DNA from: Neoceratodus forsteri | Taxonomy: Eukaryota; Chordata; Ceratodontiformes; Ceratodontidae | Assembly: GCA_016271365.2 (NCBI GenBank) | Contig: CM028132.1 | Location: forward strand, 1,183,753,001-1,183,817,000 | Length of the DNA: 64,000 nt | Reading direction: 5' to 3' | Shown here: positions 1-9,423 of the stretch, piece after piece | Position numbering within the stretch: position 1 is the stretch's first letter | Layout: every line of letters begins with the position of its first letter | Program-made: the position numbers and the translations under genes | The notes under the pieces: model-generated | What the model was told of the DNA's origin: nothing | What the model saw: the letters and a program-made list of their open reading frames with translations, nothing else | Databases searched by the model: none

Positions 1-1
1 T

Positions 2-211
2 TCAGAACATGGTGTAACCTGGTATGGCCACATTCCAGCTTTGGTTGTTGATGCACCATGACTCTGTTATGGCCACCAGATCCAGGTCTGCCTCTGCAGT
101 GAGTGCCTCAAGGTCAGGAATTTTATTTCCTAGTCTCCTTGCATTGGCACACATGGCTCTCCACTCCTTTTGTCCCTCATTTCCCCTTCTGCCATCCCTT
201 CCTGATACCAT
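2..211 (-). pseudogene. LINE ORF2 N-terminus: apurinic endonuclease fragment
   Basis: This is the first 69 codons of a CR1-like ORF2, truncated by the window edge. The start of an exonuclease-endonuclease-phosphatase fold is visible: an NARRLGNK motif (usually NARSL-NK, residues about 23-30), then an ITESW motif containing the metal-binding Glu, then a W-V-IPGY motif. In the intact protein this domain nicks genomic DNA for target-primed reverse transcription. The reading frame is open in the visible part. The start Met at 211 is the most upstream in-frame ATG, but the true start could lie farther upstream because ORF1 ends are degraded. Confidence 0.7.
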
Positions 212-338
212 CCTTCACCCATCCTGTTTCCCTGTCCTTGTCCTCTTCTTTTTCATTTACCCTTTGCCCACCATCCTTAACTCTTCTCTAAGTCTTATAA
301 CCACCTCCTGACTCTCCTGTCCCTCCCTCCCCTTGTCC

Positions 339-1156
339 CTACCCTCTCCCTGATGAGTCTACTTCTCCTGGGCTTTCTCCTCTCTGCTGCTCCATGTTGG
401 GTACAATTTGCAGCCCTAATTTTTGCCTCCCCTTGGCTAGCTTAAATGCCTCATTGAAGTAGCATTTAAACATTCCACCCAGGATTGCTGTTCCTCCCGG
501 ATGGATGGAGGCAATCTCCTTTGTACAAGCCTCTGTCCACTCAGACAGGACACCACCAATCCCCAATGTAGCTAAAACCTTCCTCACTGTGCCATGCCTT
601 CAACCGCTTGTTGAAGGTCCTGGTGCAGTGTTCCCTAGCCTCCCCAGGCCATATACAGGTAGTATGTCAGTGAATGCCACTGTGCAAGCTACCTGCTTCA
701 GACCCTTCCCCCAGTTCCTTAAACCTTTCCTGCACCACTCCTGCTGCATTCCTTGCCAGGTCATTAGTCCCCAGATGGACAATGAGATCAAGCTGCCCAT
801 CCTGCCTCACCACCCTAGCGATCCTAAGGTAGGCACCTCACCTCCATTTTTCCCTGCCATCCTGCTCCCGGAACTACACCTCTAATGTTTCAGTCTCCTG
901 CTAGAAGCTCCTTCTTCTTCTTCTTCTTCTGCTGGGGTCCTCTGCCTCCCACTTTGGGGCCTCCCCAATGAAGAACACTCACATCCCCCCTGGCCAGTAC
1001 CATAGGTGCCTCCCCTTGGCAATCCTGTCCTGCCAGAGTAGTGAAAGAGTTGTGTAGTGGCACCAGTTGAGGAATGTGCTCCCAACCCACCACCTCCACC
1101 CTCCCAGAGCCCACCTCAGTCCAGCTGGCCATCTTCCTTGACACCTTCTGAGGCAA
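339..1156 (-). pseudogene. CR1-like ORF1 with SGNH/GDSL-type esterase domain, broken
   Basis: Read from 1156 towards 339, the frames give a putative block I (AGD-stop-NIRG), a block III-like HLGTNDLA and a block V-like DCLHPSG. In the same order these are the hallmarks of the esterase domain known from CR1/L2 ORF1 proteins. The catalytic Ser of GDS appears to have become a TGA stop at 890-892 (a Ser TCA codon is one change away). At least two more frameshifts, near 690 and 590, move the homology between frames. The protein would bind LINE RNA and hydrolyse an ester substrate; its role in retrotransposition is not settled. It cannot be made intact from this copy. Confidence 0.65.
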
Positions 1157-1309
1157 TGGTGGTAGACTTGGTGGCCTCTAGGTGAGGGAAGAGGTCCCCG
1201 CAATCTCAGCCAACTCGGCCCAGAGTTTAATGACCTCCTCCCTCAGCCCAGAGAGGTTTACGCTAATGGAGCAGCACCTGAATCTCTAAAAGGCATCCCT
1301 GAAAGCTGC

Positions 1310-1516
1310 CGCTCAACAACTAGTGCATTGTACCACACCCAGTATTCCCAATACTTCTAGTGGGGTCCTGCTTCTACCCATTTCAGCAACTGGGTGGCCT
1401 AGAGTACCGGGAAGTTAAGTGACCTACCCAAGGTCACGCAGTGATTATTTTGGCCCTGGCAGGGTTTGAACCTGTAATGTCCTGGCTCCCAAGCTGGTGC
1501 TCTAACCACTAGTCCA
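1310..1516 (-). mobile_element. tRNA-derived SINE
   Basis: In minus orientation the head has an A-box-like stretch at about 1500-1515 (TAGTGGTTAGAGC) and a good B box at about 1463-1473 (GGTTCAAACCC), then a body with a characteristic GACCTTGGGTAGGTCACTTAA stretch near 1410-1440. Body and head are shared with the SINE at 43,695 on the other strand. The 3' boundary is unclear and no target duplication was found. Confidence 0.7.
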
Positions 1517-3110
1517 CACTGACCACAGTGCCTATTAATTTAAGAACTGGAAACATTAAAGTAGTGGTTGAAAGTTGCAAAACAAAATTATACTGTGAAT
1601 GGTAATAAACCATTGAAATAGTGGAACAGTGTGGGGGATACAGTGGTGGTCAGGAGAAAATAATATGCCAGCCAAAACGAGTATGAGTGACTTACTGCAG
1701 GAGAAAGGTCAGAAGAGAGGAGAAAACCGGAGTGGTTTAAGAGATTAGAGAGAGGAGGAGATACCTACAGGATAAAGAAGATCATTCCAGAGAGTAGGAA
1801 AGCAGACAGAAAAGGGGTACTGACCAGTGGAGATTTTGCAGTGAAGGATATGGAAAGAGGAAGCATTAGATGAGCAAAGGGAAAATGATGACAAGATGGA
1901 AGTGTTAAGGAAAGAAGAAGAATAGGAAGATATTGTGGTGAGCCAGCATTTAGACAGGAAAGCGAAGCAGTGGGAGAGATTTCTGAGCTTTAAGGTAGAT
2001 GAAAAAGGTTTAGAGATAAAAGGAGCAGTGATGGATTAGTAAGTGGTGCGGCATATGGGGCAAAATATCAGTTTGGGAGTGGGGGTTTTGTGGAGAGGGA
2101 ACATAGTGAGGAGGGGTTTGTGGGTTCAAGGCCTTTCAGTTGTTTCAGGTTTAAAAGCCAGGTGGTGCTTATGGAGAGGGACATGGCATACTGAGGTTGA
2201 CTCCATGTTCGGAGGCTTGTTTAGCAGGTCTGCTTGACCATGATCAAGTACTGTACACTGTTCAGAATGAGTTTTATGCTATGTGTTTGCAGTTTTGTTT
2301 ATCTTATAGGAAAGTAAAGAAAGTGAGTAAACTGTAGCTGGAGTCGGTGTATATCTGGATGTTTGCAACTACCTATCTTCATTCCATCACATTAAATCTT
2401 AAGAAAAAAAAGCTTTGCCCTGGAATGCTAGGCTAAGGTCTTGATTCATCTATGCTAACTAGGGCTGACTTACTAGTGTGGGCCAAGGATTGGGGTCCTC
2501 AACTCTCCTGGTTTTAGTGGAAATCTCATACATTTGCATTTGGGCTATTGTCAGCTCCACAGCCTAGGGGTGGTCAGTGGCACTTGCTATTTTGGTGCTG
2601 AGGGTTAACACTCCAAGCCAGGGCTGCTGACAGGCTGGGTGGGAGAGGATCGAGGAGGGAGGACTCCTTGCCTTCTGCTGCTGTTTTACTTTTCTGCTTT
2701 GAGATCAGACAGGTGGCAGTGCAGTGGAGAGAGAGAGATGAAAAGCAAACGATGGTGGGGATGGCATATATTCCACTGTATCTTCGGGGAAGGAAGGAAG
2801 AAAATGGAAATAATACAATGAGCTTTTAGATCAAAGAATCCAATTGACTGACTGGCACCTTTATGACATGGTAAATTGTAGCATCACCAACACAAAAGGT
2901 GCCATTCAGCTGCATCACAAACCAAAACAAAAAGTGTATTACTTCTCACCCTGCTTGATCATAATCAGATTTCTGCCATATTGGTTTCTCGTTAAACGCA
3001 GATGAGAACTATCACAAGTCAAGTACTTCCCAAGGCAGATTGGTATACTGTAAACCCCAAACCCACTTTGCATAACACCAAACTGTTTTTTTTTTTAACG
3101 ATCTGTCCTC
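1517..3110. other. No gene recognised; purine-rich then mixed sequence
   Basis: Positions 1640-2040 are strongly purine-rich on the plus strand (many AGGAGA/GAAAGA runs). The rest has no convincing coding frame, repeat end or RNA gene. Short open frames here show no recognisable motif. Confidence 0.5.
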
Positions 3111-3119
3111 CATGACTGC

Positions 3120-3497
3120 TCGCACCCGGCTCACCTCTCTTGAAAATTTTGAATCCGTCCCATGTTCCCCACAAGATCGTTGTCTGCCAGCTCGAGTACA
3201 CAGAAATCTGTTTACCCACGTCTGAAACTCATTTTGGAAAGACTGCTTTCTTATGCCCCTCCTCTTTCATGGAATTATCTCCTCCGCAGCTAAGAACTGT
3301 ATCAACCTTTTTGTTTAAATATGGCTTAAAAAGTTTTGCAGGAAAAATCTGTTTGTACTTGTTTTAATTGACTTTGTGTATATTAGTTTATGTATTTGCT
3401 GTATTTAGTGACTTGGGGCATTCTATAAACAAGACTTGCTTCTCATAGACCCTATCCTGTAATTTATGCAACTTTCAATAAATAAATAAATACACAA
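3120..3497 (+). mobile_element. LINE 3' end (Jockey-superfamily type)
   Basis: A degraded frame ends in the usual LINE ORF2 C-terminal pattern: two aromatic/Leu-Pro patches, then F-FKYGLKSF, similar to the WN-LP...FK--LK-HLF tail of L2/Rex1 LINEs. It is followed by about 120 bp of AT-rich 3' UTR and an AATAAATAAATAAAT tail at about 3476-3493. The 5' end is truncated. Confidence 0.55.
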
Positions 3498-4035
3498 AGT
3501 CTCCTGCTTTACAGTTATAAATGCCCTGGTGTCCTCCATGAAGAATAACAGATCTCCCAATCACTTTAAAGAGCATATGAATCAGTTCCAACCCTTACAA
3601 GAATGCACAGTCTCCTGATCATTTAAAAGAAAATATGAACCATCTCTAACCCTTATTTCCGCCCAACTGCAAAACCCCCAGTCGCCTCCGAACCACATGC
3701 TGAATGACGGCAGCTCCTCAGCACTCAAACCACGCTGTGTCATAGACTTAATTAAAGAACTAACTACTTGAGCTTGCAGGCTGTCTCTAAAAAAAAAAAA
3801 ATCACAACATGCAGGCTTTCTATAAAAAAAGAAATCACAGTATATTACTGTGTATGTGTGTGTGTGGGGTTGATTAGGAGCTAGCCAGCACGCTCTCTAC
3901 AAACATACTCTACTTAGCAACAGGGGACTATTAAATCTAGAGGAAGGATATCACACTTTAAAATCAATAAAAACCAGCAGTTTTAAAACTTTTTATATTT
4001 TTTAATCCTTTACTTCCTACACATTGTGTAATTGC
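3498..4035. other. No gene; low-complexity stretches
   Basis: AT-rich sequence. It contains an A-run near 3788-3800 and a (TG)n tract at about 3847-3866. No coding or RNA signal is seen. Confidence 0.5.
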
Positions 4036-4039
4036 AGTA

Positions 4040-4176
4040 AACCTCTCCTGGATATGGGTTACGCTGGTATTTATCCACTTCCGGTGTGGTTTAGTCACTC
4101 AACCTGCAGCCTCATGACCAAACTATATCAGGCATGGGTAAGTCCCAGCATATAACCCACACGCTGTCATGGTTTA
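4040..4176. mobile_element. Imperfect hairpin MITE (CAGCGTGTGGGTTA termini)
   Basis: The two halves are imperfect reverse complements around about 4110. The right end read on the minus strand begins CAGCGTGTGGGTTATATGCT; the left end reads GGATATGGGTTACGCT. The terminus resembles that of the hairpin at 38,658-38,777 (CAGGGTGTGGGTTAGGCT), suggesting one MITE family. No target duplication was resolved. Confidence 0.4.
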
Positions 4177-4502
4177 TTGCTTAAATGTAGCACTCTGCTT
4201 CCCTGATGATGTCAGTAATACTGCCTACTGTGTACCGCACTGCTCAAGCTAACAACTGTCTCTCCCCCCCCCAAACTACAGAATCTGTTATGTGGAGGCA
4301 TGATTAAGTTGCTCTGTTGGCCAGCCATGACAGAGGCCCTCTTGATCAGGGATTGGGTCATTTCCATCAGGGGATATTCCCTGATGATTTTGTCATTTTG
4401 TTTTGGATGCTCCCTTTTGAACTCATCACTGTTTATTGTATTCACAATTGGGTTGGTTATCCCGCAGGTCAAAGTTTACTTTTTGTTTTGGTTGCTAGAT
4501 AT
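4177..4502. other. Unassigned; 86-codon open frame on minus strand
   Basis: A minus-strand frame at 4212-4472 is open for 86 codons, with no domain I recognise. The DNA contains a short inverted repeat around the word TGATCAGGGA (near 4340-4390), so the frame may be part of a non-coding repeat. Confidence 0.25.
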
Positions 4503-5132
4503 TTAAAGAGCACCCTTCCTGGTGCTCACATCAACAACTGGTAAGAACCCTTACCGTCTCCAAAGTCGGACTGTGGCAAGATTAGATTTTTTGATGTCCC
4601 CTATTTTGGAAGAGAAGGGATCATAATTTGGCTCTGTGGAGCCGAGTCGCTGATCCCTTTCCACTTCCTAGTACTGCAATCCACCCATTTTTCTTAAGTC
4701 ACTACATGGTGTAAGTGGGAACGTGCTCGATAGACATGAAAGGTGTGATTTTTGAAATTTGTTTTACATATTTTAGATGGCCACCACGAACAGATCAAGG
4801 GCACTGCTCAACTAAAATGGACCTTGGTAGCTTGAGCTATACTCTTGCTTTGTTCATGGTGGACGCTCTAAAATTTGTAAAACTGAGTTTAAAAAAATGC
4901 CCATTCATGTCTATGGAGTGCACTTCCACGCATTCCATATAGTGACATAAGAAAATGGGCAGATCGCAGTACTAGGAAGCGGAAAGGATCATGCCCAGCT
5001 CCACGACCCAAATTATAGTCCCTTCCCTTCCAAAATAGGGACATCAAAAATTCTAATTCTGCCATGATCCGACTTTGGGGAAGGTAAGGGTTCTTACCAG
5101 TTGTTGATGAGCACAGGAAAGGTGCTCTTTAA
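4503..5132. mobile_element. 630-bp palindromic (foldback) MITE
   Basis: The left arm (about 4503-4782) is the reverse complement of the right arm (about 4862-5132) with scattered mismatches; a loop of about 80 bp separates them. The termini are TTAAAGAGCACC and GGTGCTCTTTAA. The outer TTAA could be the target duplication. No open frame of note is seen. It is a non-autonomous DNA element and its transposase family is unknown. Confidence 0.8.
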
Positions 5133-5136
5133 GTCT

Positions 5137-5516
5137 ATTTCTTACAATTCCATTATTTTCTCTTACTGACCTAGTTACTATTCGAAATGCCTCTATTAAT
5201 TTGAGATCAGCTAAAGGTGTTACTCTTTAAACAATCGCACATAAGTCTAAGGTTGGTTCTCGTTCTTTTTCAATTGCAGTGCCCTTGTATTGGAATGTTC
5301 TACTGGATAAGTTACGTTCTGATGTTTCTTTACAAAATTTTAAAGAAAATTTTAAACATTACTTGCTGGCACAGGGTATTTGTAATTGTTTTAACTAATA
5401 CTGTTTCTTTTATTAGTATCGTTTTGCTGTTGTATGTATTTTTGTCAGATCGGACCTGAAAAGGGACTTTTGGTCCAGTGTCCCTACCCAGTTAACAAAA
5501 AATTAAATAAATAAAA
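5137..5516 (+). mobile_element. LINE 3' end, second family
   Basis: Across frames the sequence encodes a LINE ORF2 C-terminus: a SRSFSIAVPLYWN patch, then FKENFKHYLL, stopping near 5395. A 3' UTR of about 120 bp follows, with the tail AATTAAATAAATAAA. The stop and tail arrangement parallels the element ending at 3497, but the sequence differs. It starts immediately after the palindrome at 4503-5132. Confidence 0.6.
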
Positions 5517-5655
5517 TTCTGAGGAATTGTGATGAGAAAGACAAAGAAGCAAGTCATTCAACCCCCTCTGGTGGCTGTCAGTGTGTCTGAATCTAAAGCC
5601 AACTGAATGATAGAAAGTCTAGGAAAGTTTGAAGCATAAAAAAAACATTATAGGA

Positions 5656-6260
5656 AGCTGGCTCTGTTGTGCTGGGCAGTAGGGGATCGTTTGGCATACT
5701 GGAGACCCAGGTTCGCACCAGAGCCCAGGGCGTCAGGAGCAGAGGCCGGTAGGGAGGGCTCAAGAGCGTCCTTTGGATGCTCTCCTCCTGAGTGGAGAGT
5801 TGTGGATGCGCCGCCCTTCAGCAGCTTCTCGTGGCCAGTTTCAGCCTTGTGCCTTGAGGTGTGGGTGACCACACACCACATGCACAGATAGCGAGGATGT
5901 TGCAGCATGCATCCAGCAGGGGCAGGGGAAACAGAAACAAGGAAAATGGCCACCCATGCCAGCCAGATGACAGCGGCCTGCCTCCCCTGGCTTTGAAGAT
6001 GGGAAGCCCCCGTGTTGTGCCCAGCCGTCTGACCAAGATGCAAAGGGGTACCGAAGGGTACCTTGATCTCCCCTCCTGGATGCTGCAGACCAAGCAGGGC
6101 CCCCCAGTGAAGGGATACATTGGAACAGTTGGGTGGCGGGGGGCAATGGACGGCAGAACAGGGGAGCGGCGGAGGGTGAGACTTGGCCACCCAAAGGAGT
6201 GGGTGGCCGGGTAGGAAGGGGGATAAAATAGAATATGCAAAAAAAAAAATAAAAATAAAA
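5656..6260 (+). mobile_element. Long GC-rich tRNA-headed SINE with poly(A) tail and 16-bp TSD
   Basis: The insert is flanked by identical 16-bp duplications AAAAAACATTATAGGA (5640-5655 and 6261-6276) and ends in an A-rich tail (about 6240-6260), the signature of L1-type mobilisation. The first 70 nt look tRNA-like: GGCTCTG near the start pairs with CAGAGCC near 5727, and a B-box-like GGTTCGCACC sits at about 5712-5721. The GC-rich body has no known coding content; overlapping open frames on both strands are by-products of low stop frequency. The perfect TSD suggests recent insertion. Confidence 0.8.
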
Positions 6261-6276
6261 AAAAAACATTATAGGA

Positions 6277-7090
6277 GAGAAAGTCAATTTTTGACCCGAG
6301 ATTCACCAGAAAATATTTAACATATCATTAATTGCAGCAGCAGCAGCAGTAATTTTATGCAGTTTTTTTCTTTCAAGGAATAACACTAGTTCTATGAATT
6401 AGAGGATCAGGACCTCACTACTTGGTTCCAGTGCTGACATATGAAGCACCTGTAGCCAACACACATCACCTTGCCTAATATACTCCAAGGAGCTAGCATC
6501 TTCTGTGCCCTAATAGCGTACCATTTTAGTTTTGTCTCATTGGGTTTTGTCAATCATTTTCATAATGTCATCTCAGAGCAGGAACATGCTGAGCTTGCCT
6601 ACTTGGTCTGCTCAGTATAATGTGCCAGCACAATATTTCAGCTCCTTGCCAAGGCCTTCCATCAACATTTTTGAGCTTAATAAAAAACCAATGTGAGATG
6701 CTGCACCTTTCAGTATTTATTGTACATTCAAGGTCTTTCTGTTGCAAGCACTAATAGCACTCTCTCTTTATTTTCAGGGATTTGAAGATCCCAAGGACAA
6801 GTAAGTAGTAATTTTCCCAGCGTTTGTTATAAATTGTAGCCAAAGAATAGCTTTTAGAATTTTTTTTCTTCCAAAGAAAGTAAAAATACGACCTATAACG
6901 GAGGGAGAGGCTGAAAGGTTATTTAGAAGTAGTTTGGTAAGTTGCATCACCAAGCTTTATCTAGCATCCGTAAAGGAAGGAAAATGGCAAACATGCCCTT
7001 TTTTCACACTCACTGGTAAATTATGTGCGCAGCTGAGAGAGAATGGTATTCAAGGTTTCTGTACTCTAAAGTGGAAGTAAAGTTGAGGTC
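6277..7090. other. Non-repetitive-looking stretch, possible intron
   Basis: Apart from a (CAG)n-like run at about 6335-6352 and the exon-like segment at 6778-6800, I see no transposon end or coding frame here. If the exon is real, this stretch is intronic. Confidence 0.35.
6778..6800 (+). other. Candidate 23-nt microexon
   Basis: A pyrimidine tract (TCTCTCTTTATTTTCAG, ending at 6777) with a branch-point-like CACTAAT about 30 nt upstream is followed by 23 nt and then GTAAGTAG (from 6801), a near-perfect donor. The segment can be read as GFEDPKD plus two bases in one phase and is open in one other phase. No host gene is identified and no neighbouring exon was found, so this is a prediction from splice signals only. 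Confidence 0.4.
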
Positions 7091-7096
7091 CATAAG

Positions 7097-8090
7097 GTGA
7101 TCACTGGCCTATTTTACACCACTATTAAACTGAACCAAGCGCCAACTCAGCATTTCAAGGCTGGTTTAGAGGATCTTTTCCCAGTCTTTGAGGGGCTTGT
7201 CAAGGCTTCATTGCACAAGGGTCTCCTGCCATTACATGTTACAGAAACAGTGGTGATGCCCCTGCACAAAAAGCTGTCATTTGAGTCTGACAACCTCACA
7301 AATTCTAGCCCTCTCTCCAAGCTGCCATTTCTTGCACAGGTTGTTGAGAGAGCTGTTGCAGAGCAGCTGGTTCATTACCTGGAAGAAAATTATGTCCTTG
7401 GACCATTCCTGTCTGGTTTCTGTAGGCATCATTGCACTGAAACAGCTGTCGTGAGAGTGTGCAAGGATCTTTGCCTAGGAATGGGTGAAGGAACGATACC
7501 TGTTTTGTTTCTCCTTGATGTTTCATCTGCTTTTGGACAGTCAAACATTTCTGGACAGACTTGATGAGCTAGGGGGAAACTGATTGGGAAAATATTCTAG
7601 TGGTTCCAGTAGTTCCTTAATGGTGAGCAGCAGCCAATGGCAATGGGTGCTTACTGGTCAGGTTTGGCTGCACTAGACTGTGGAGCTCCTCAGGGATTGG
7701 TCCCATCTCCTTGTGCTGTTTGCCAGTATATACTTCTGTTGGAGGGATCATTAGGTGAAACAGTGTGTGGTTTCATTACTATGCTGATGATGCCCAGCTC
7801 TGTCTTTCCTTTACCCCTAACAGGGCATCGACAGTACTATTATTTGAACAGTGCATGTGAGAGTTTAGATTCTAGATGGCCTCCCACTGTTTAACTCTGA
7901 ACCCTGGTGAAACAGAACTGTACTTGGTTGAGAATGATTGTCAGAGACTGGTACTGAAATGGAGCCTGAAGCTGTCCGTTTATGATGAGGTTCAGTTTCA
8001 GGCAGAGAGGGTAGTCCACAGTCTGGGAGTAGTCCTTGATTGACAGTTAGCATTTGACTCTCAGGTGTCTTTTCGTAGTTAAGGGCAGCC
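7097..8090 (+). pseudogene. L2/Rex1-like LINE ORF2, reverse transcriptase (N-terminal to palm)
   Basis: RT motifs appear in order: a PL-KK...LTN-SPLSKLPFL segment (about 7255-7335), FLSGF--HH-TETAVVRV (about 7405-7460), motif A as LFLLDVSSAFG (about 7505-7537), GAPQGLV (about 7683-7703) and motif C YADD at 7780-7791. The pattern (VVERAVAEQL, LEEN) fits L2/Rex1-type LINEs. Frameshifts near 7545, 7760 and 7890 and a stop after about 8040 inactivate it. The same ORF seems to resume at about 11,150 (C-terminal part), so the 3 kb between holds later insertions. Confidence 0.75.
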
Positions 8091-8164
8091 TTTACAGTTA
8101 AAAAAATATTGCAAGACTGCGCCCATTCTGTGATACTTTAACTTAATCATAATCCCCTTTTTGT

Positions 8165-9070
8165 CCAGGCTTGGGTCCCGCAGGGCTCCATCCTAGGCCC
8201 TAGCCTGGGTTCCATTTTTCTAAATGACATCCCATCCGCCTTTGCCAACTCACATGCACACATGTATACAGATAACGCAGTCATCTTCGCCTCTGGTCCA
8301 TGCACCACACTTGTGGAAGACCTGCTTCAGCAGGATTTCACAACATCATGCGCTAGTTCCACTCCCATCTATCTTTGGGTCAGTACCAAAAAAACGGTGT
8401 CCTTTACCTTTGGTACCAGCCAAAAACTGGCCAGGCTCTCAAGACTTCCAGTCTTCTGCATGCTGGATGGCTCCCTTCTTGAAGTGGTGCAGTCCTTCAA
8501 GTACCTCGATGTGTGGCTTGACAGCAAGCTTGACTCTTCAGCCCACATCGATGCCATCCGTGCGAAACCCTGCCCTAAATTGGGTGCCCTCTACCATAGT
8601 AAAGATTGCCTTCTTTCCTGGTTTTTGACTATGTCAATGTGGTCTATGGTACTGCCCCATTCACTTCCCTAGACAGTCTGGACAGCCTCTGCAATGCCTT
8701 TGTGACTCCATGACAAACTTCCTCCTCATACTCACCATTACTCCCTCTACCCCCCTTTCCATCATCCCCCTACCATCATGCCACCAGTGCCACTACTCCT
8801 CTTTCATCTTCAAATACTGATTTTGTTCCCTTCCCTCCGACCTCTTACCACTCCTCTCCCACTTACCACTGCTCCATGCCCTCTCCACTCCAGAGACCAG
8901 CAAACCTTCTTCACTCATCCCCGTTCCTTTGCTGGGCAATCCATCTTCCTGTATCACTTTCCAACACCCTGGAACCAACTTTCGTCATCCCTCTGCCATT
9001 CCACCTCCTCTGACTCCTTCAAGCACCTTCTGAAATGTCTCCCACCCCTCACCTGCACCTTTTTCCCATA
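8165..9070 (+). pseudogene. Second LINE ORF2 fragment (RT palm to C-terminus)
   Basis: A distinct LINE piece follows. It has VPQGSILGPSLGSIFLND (about 8170-8225) and a motif C degenerated to MYTDN where YADD is expected (about 8262-8276). A FKYL-VWLDSKL motif follows at about 8495-8540. Towards the 3' end (about 8930-9060) frames resemble WN-L--S...FK--LK, the usual ORF2 C-terminus. Both catalytic Asp residues of motif C are lost or changed, so it is inactive. It may have inserted into the L2/Rex1-like LINE or have been joined to it by deletion. Confidence 0.65.
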
Positions 9071-9423
9071 GGAGGCCTCCCCTGTTTGACACTGGTAGCA
9101 CAGGGCTTTGGTTTTCTCCCTGACCAGTCTTGTTCCTACTACAGTGCTCATTTGGTGACCATATTTAATGGCATGTCTTGCACTAGAATGTTGGGTGACT
9201 CTTGTCCATAAAGTTGCACATTAATTTGCTCCAGGCATGTACCTATGAAGTATTTATACACTGTAGTTGTGCCAGCACTGTATTGCCATACAGTAGAACC
9301 CCAGAGTTACAAACAGCATGGGAAATTAGCTGTTCATAACTGAAAAATTCATATCTGTGAAGTATTACCACTTATTGGAGACCCCTTTCACCATTCCAGA
9401 GTAAACCACAGGTCCGTGGCTTT

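Larger units (their letters stand above)
1..1230 (-). mobile_element. CR1-clade LINE, 5' portion (ORF1 and start of ORF2), cut by window edge
   Basis: On the minus strand an ORF1 with esterase motifs is followed by the start of an endonuclease/RT ORF2 that runs off the left edge. That gene order and the ORF1 type match CR1-like LINEs. Stops and frameshifts break ORF1, so the copy is old. Other CR1-like copies in the window lie at 19.85-22.78, 25.6-26.6, 43.1-44.8 and 55.8-63.1 kb. The upstream boundary near 1230 is approximate. Confidence 0.7.

Noticed and set aside
4212..4472. 86-codon minus-strand frame as a small gene
   Set aside because: No homology I recognise, no start context or neighbours, and internal inverted repeats suggest repeat DNA.
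5648..6306. Several long overlapping open frames on both strands (117-180 codons)
   Set aside because: They lie inside a TSD-bounded, poly(A)-tailed SINE with GC-rich body; low stop density explains them and no protein motif is seen.
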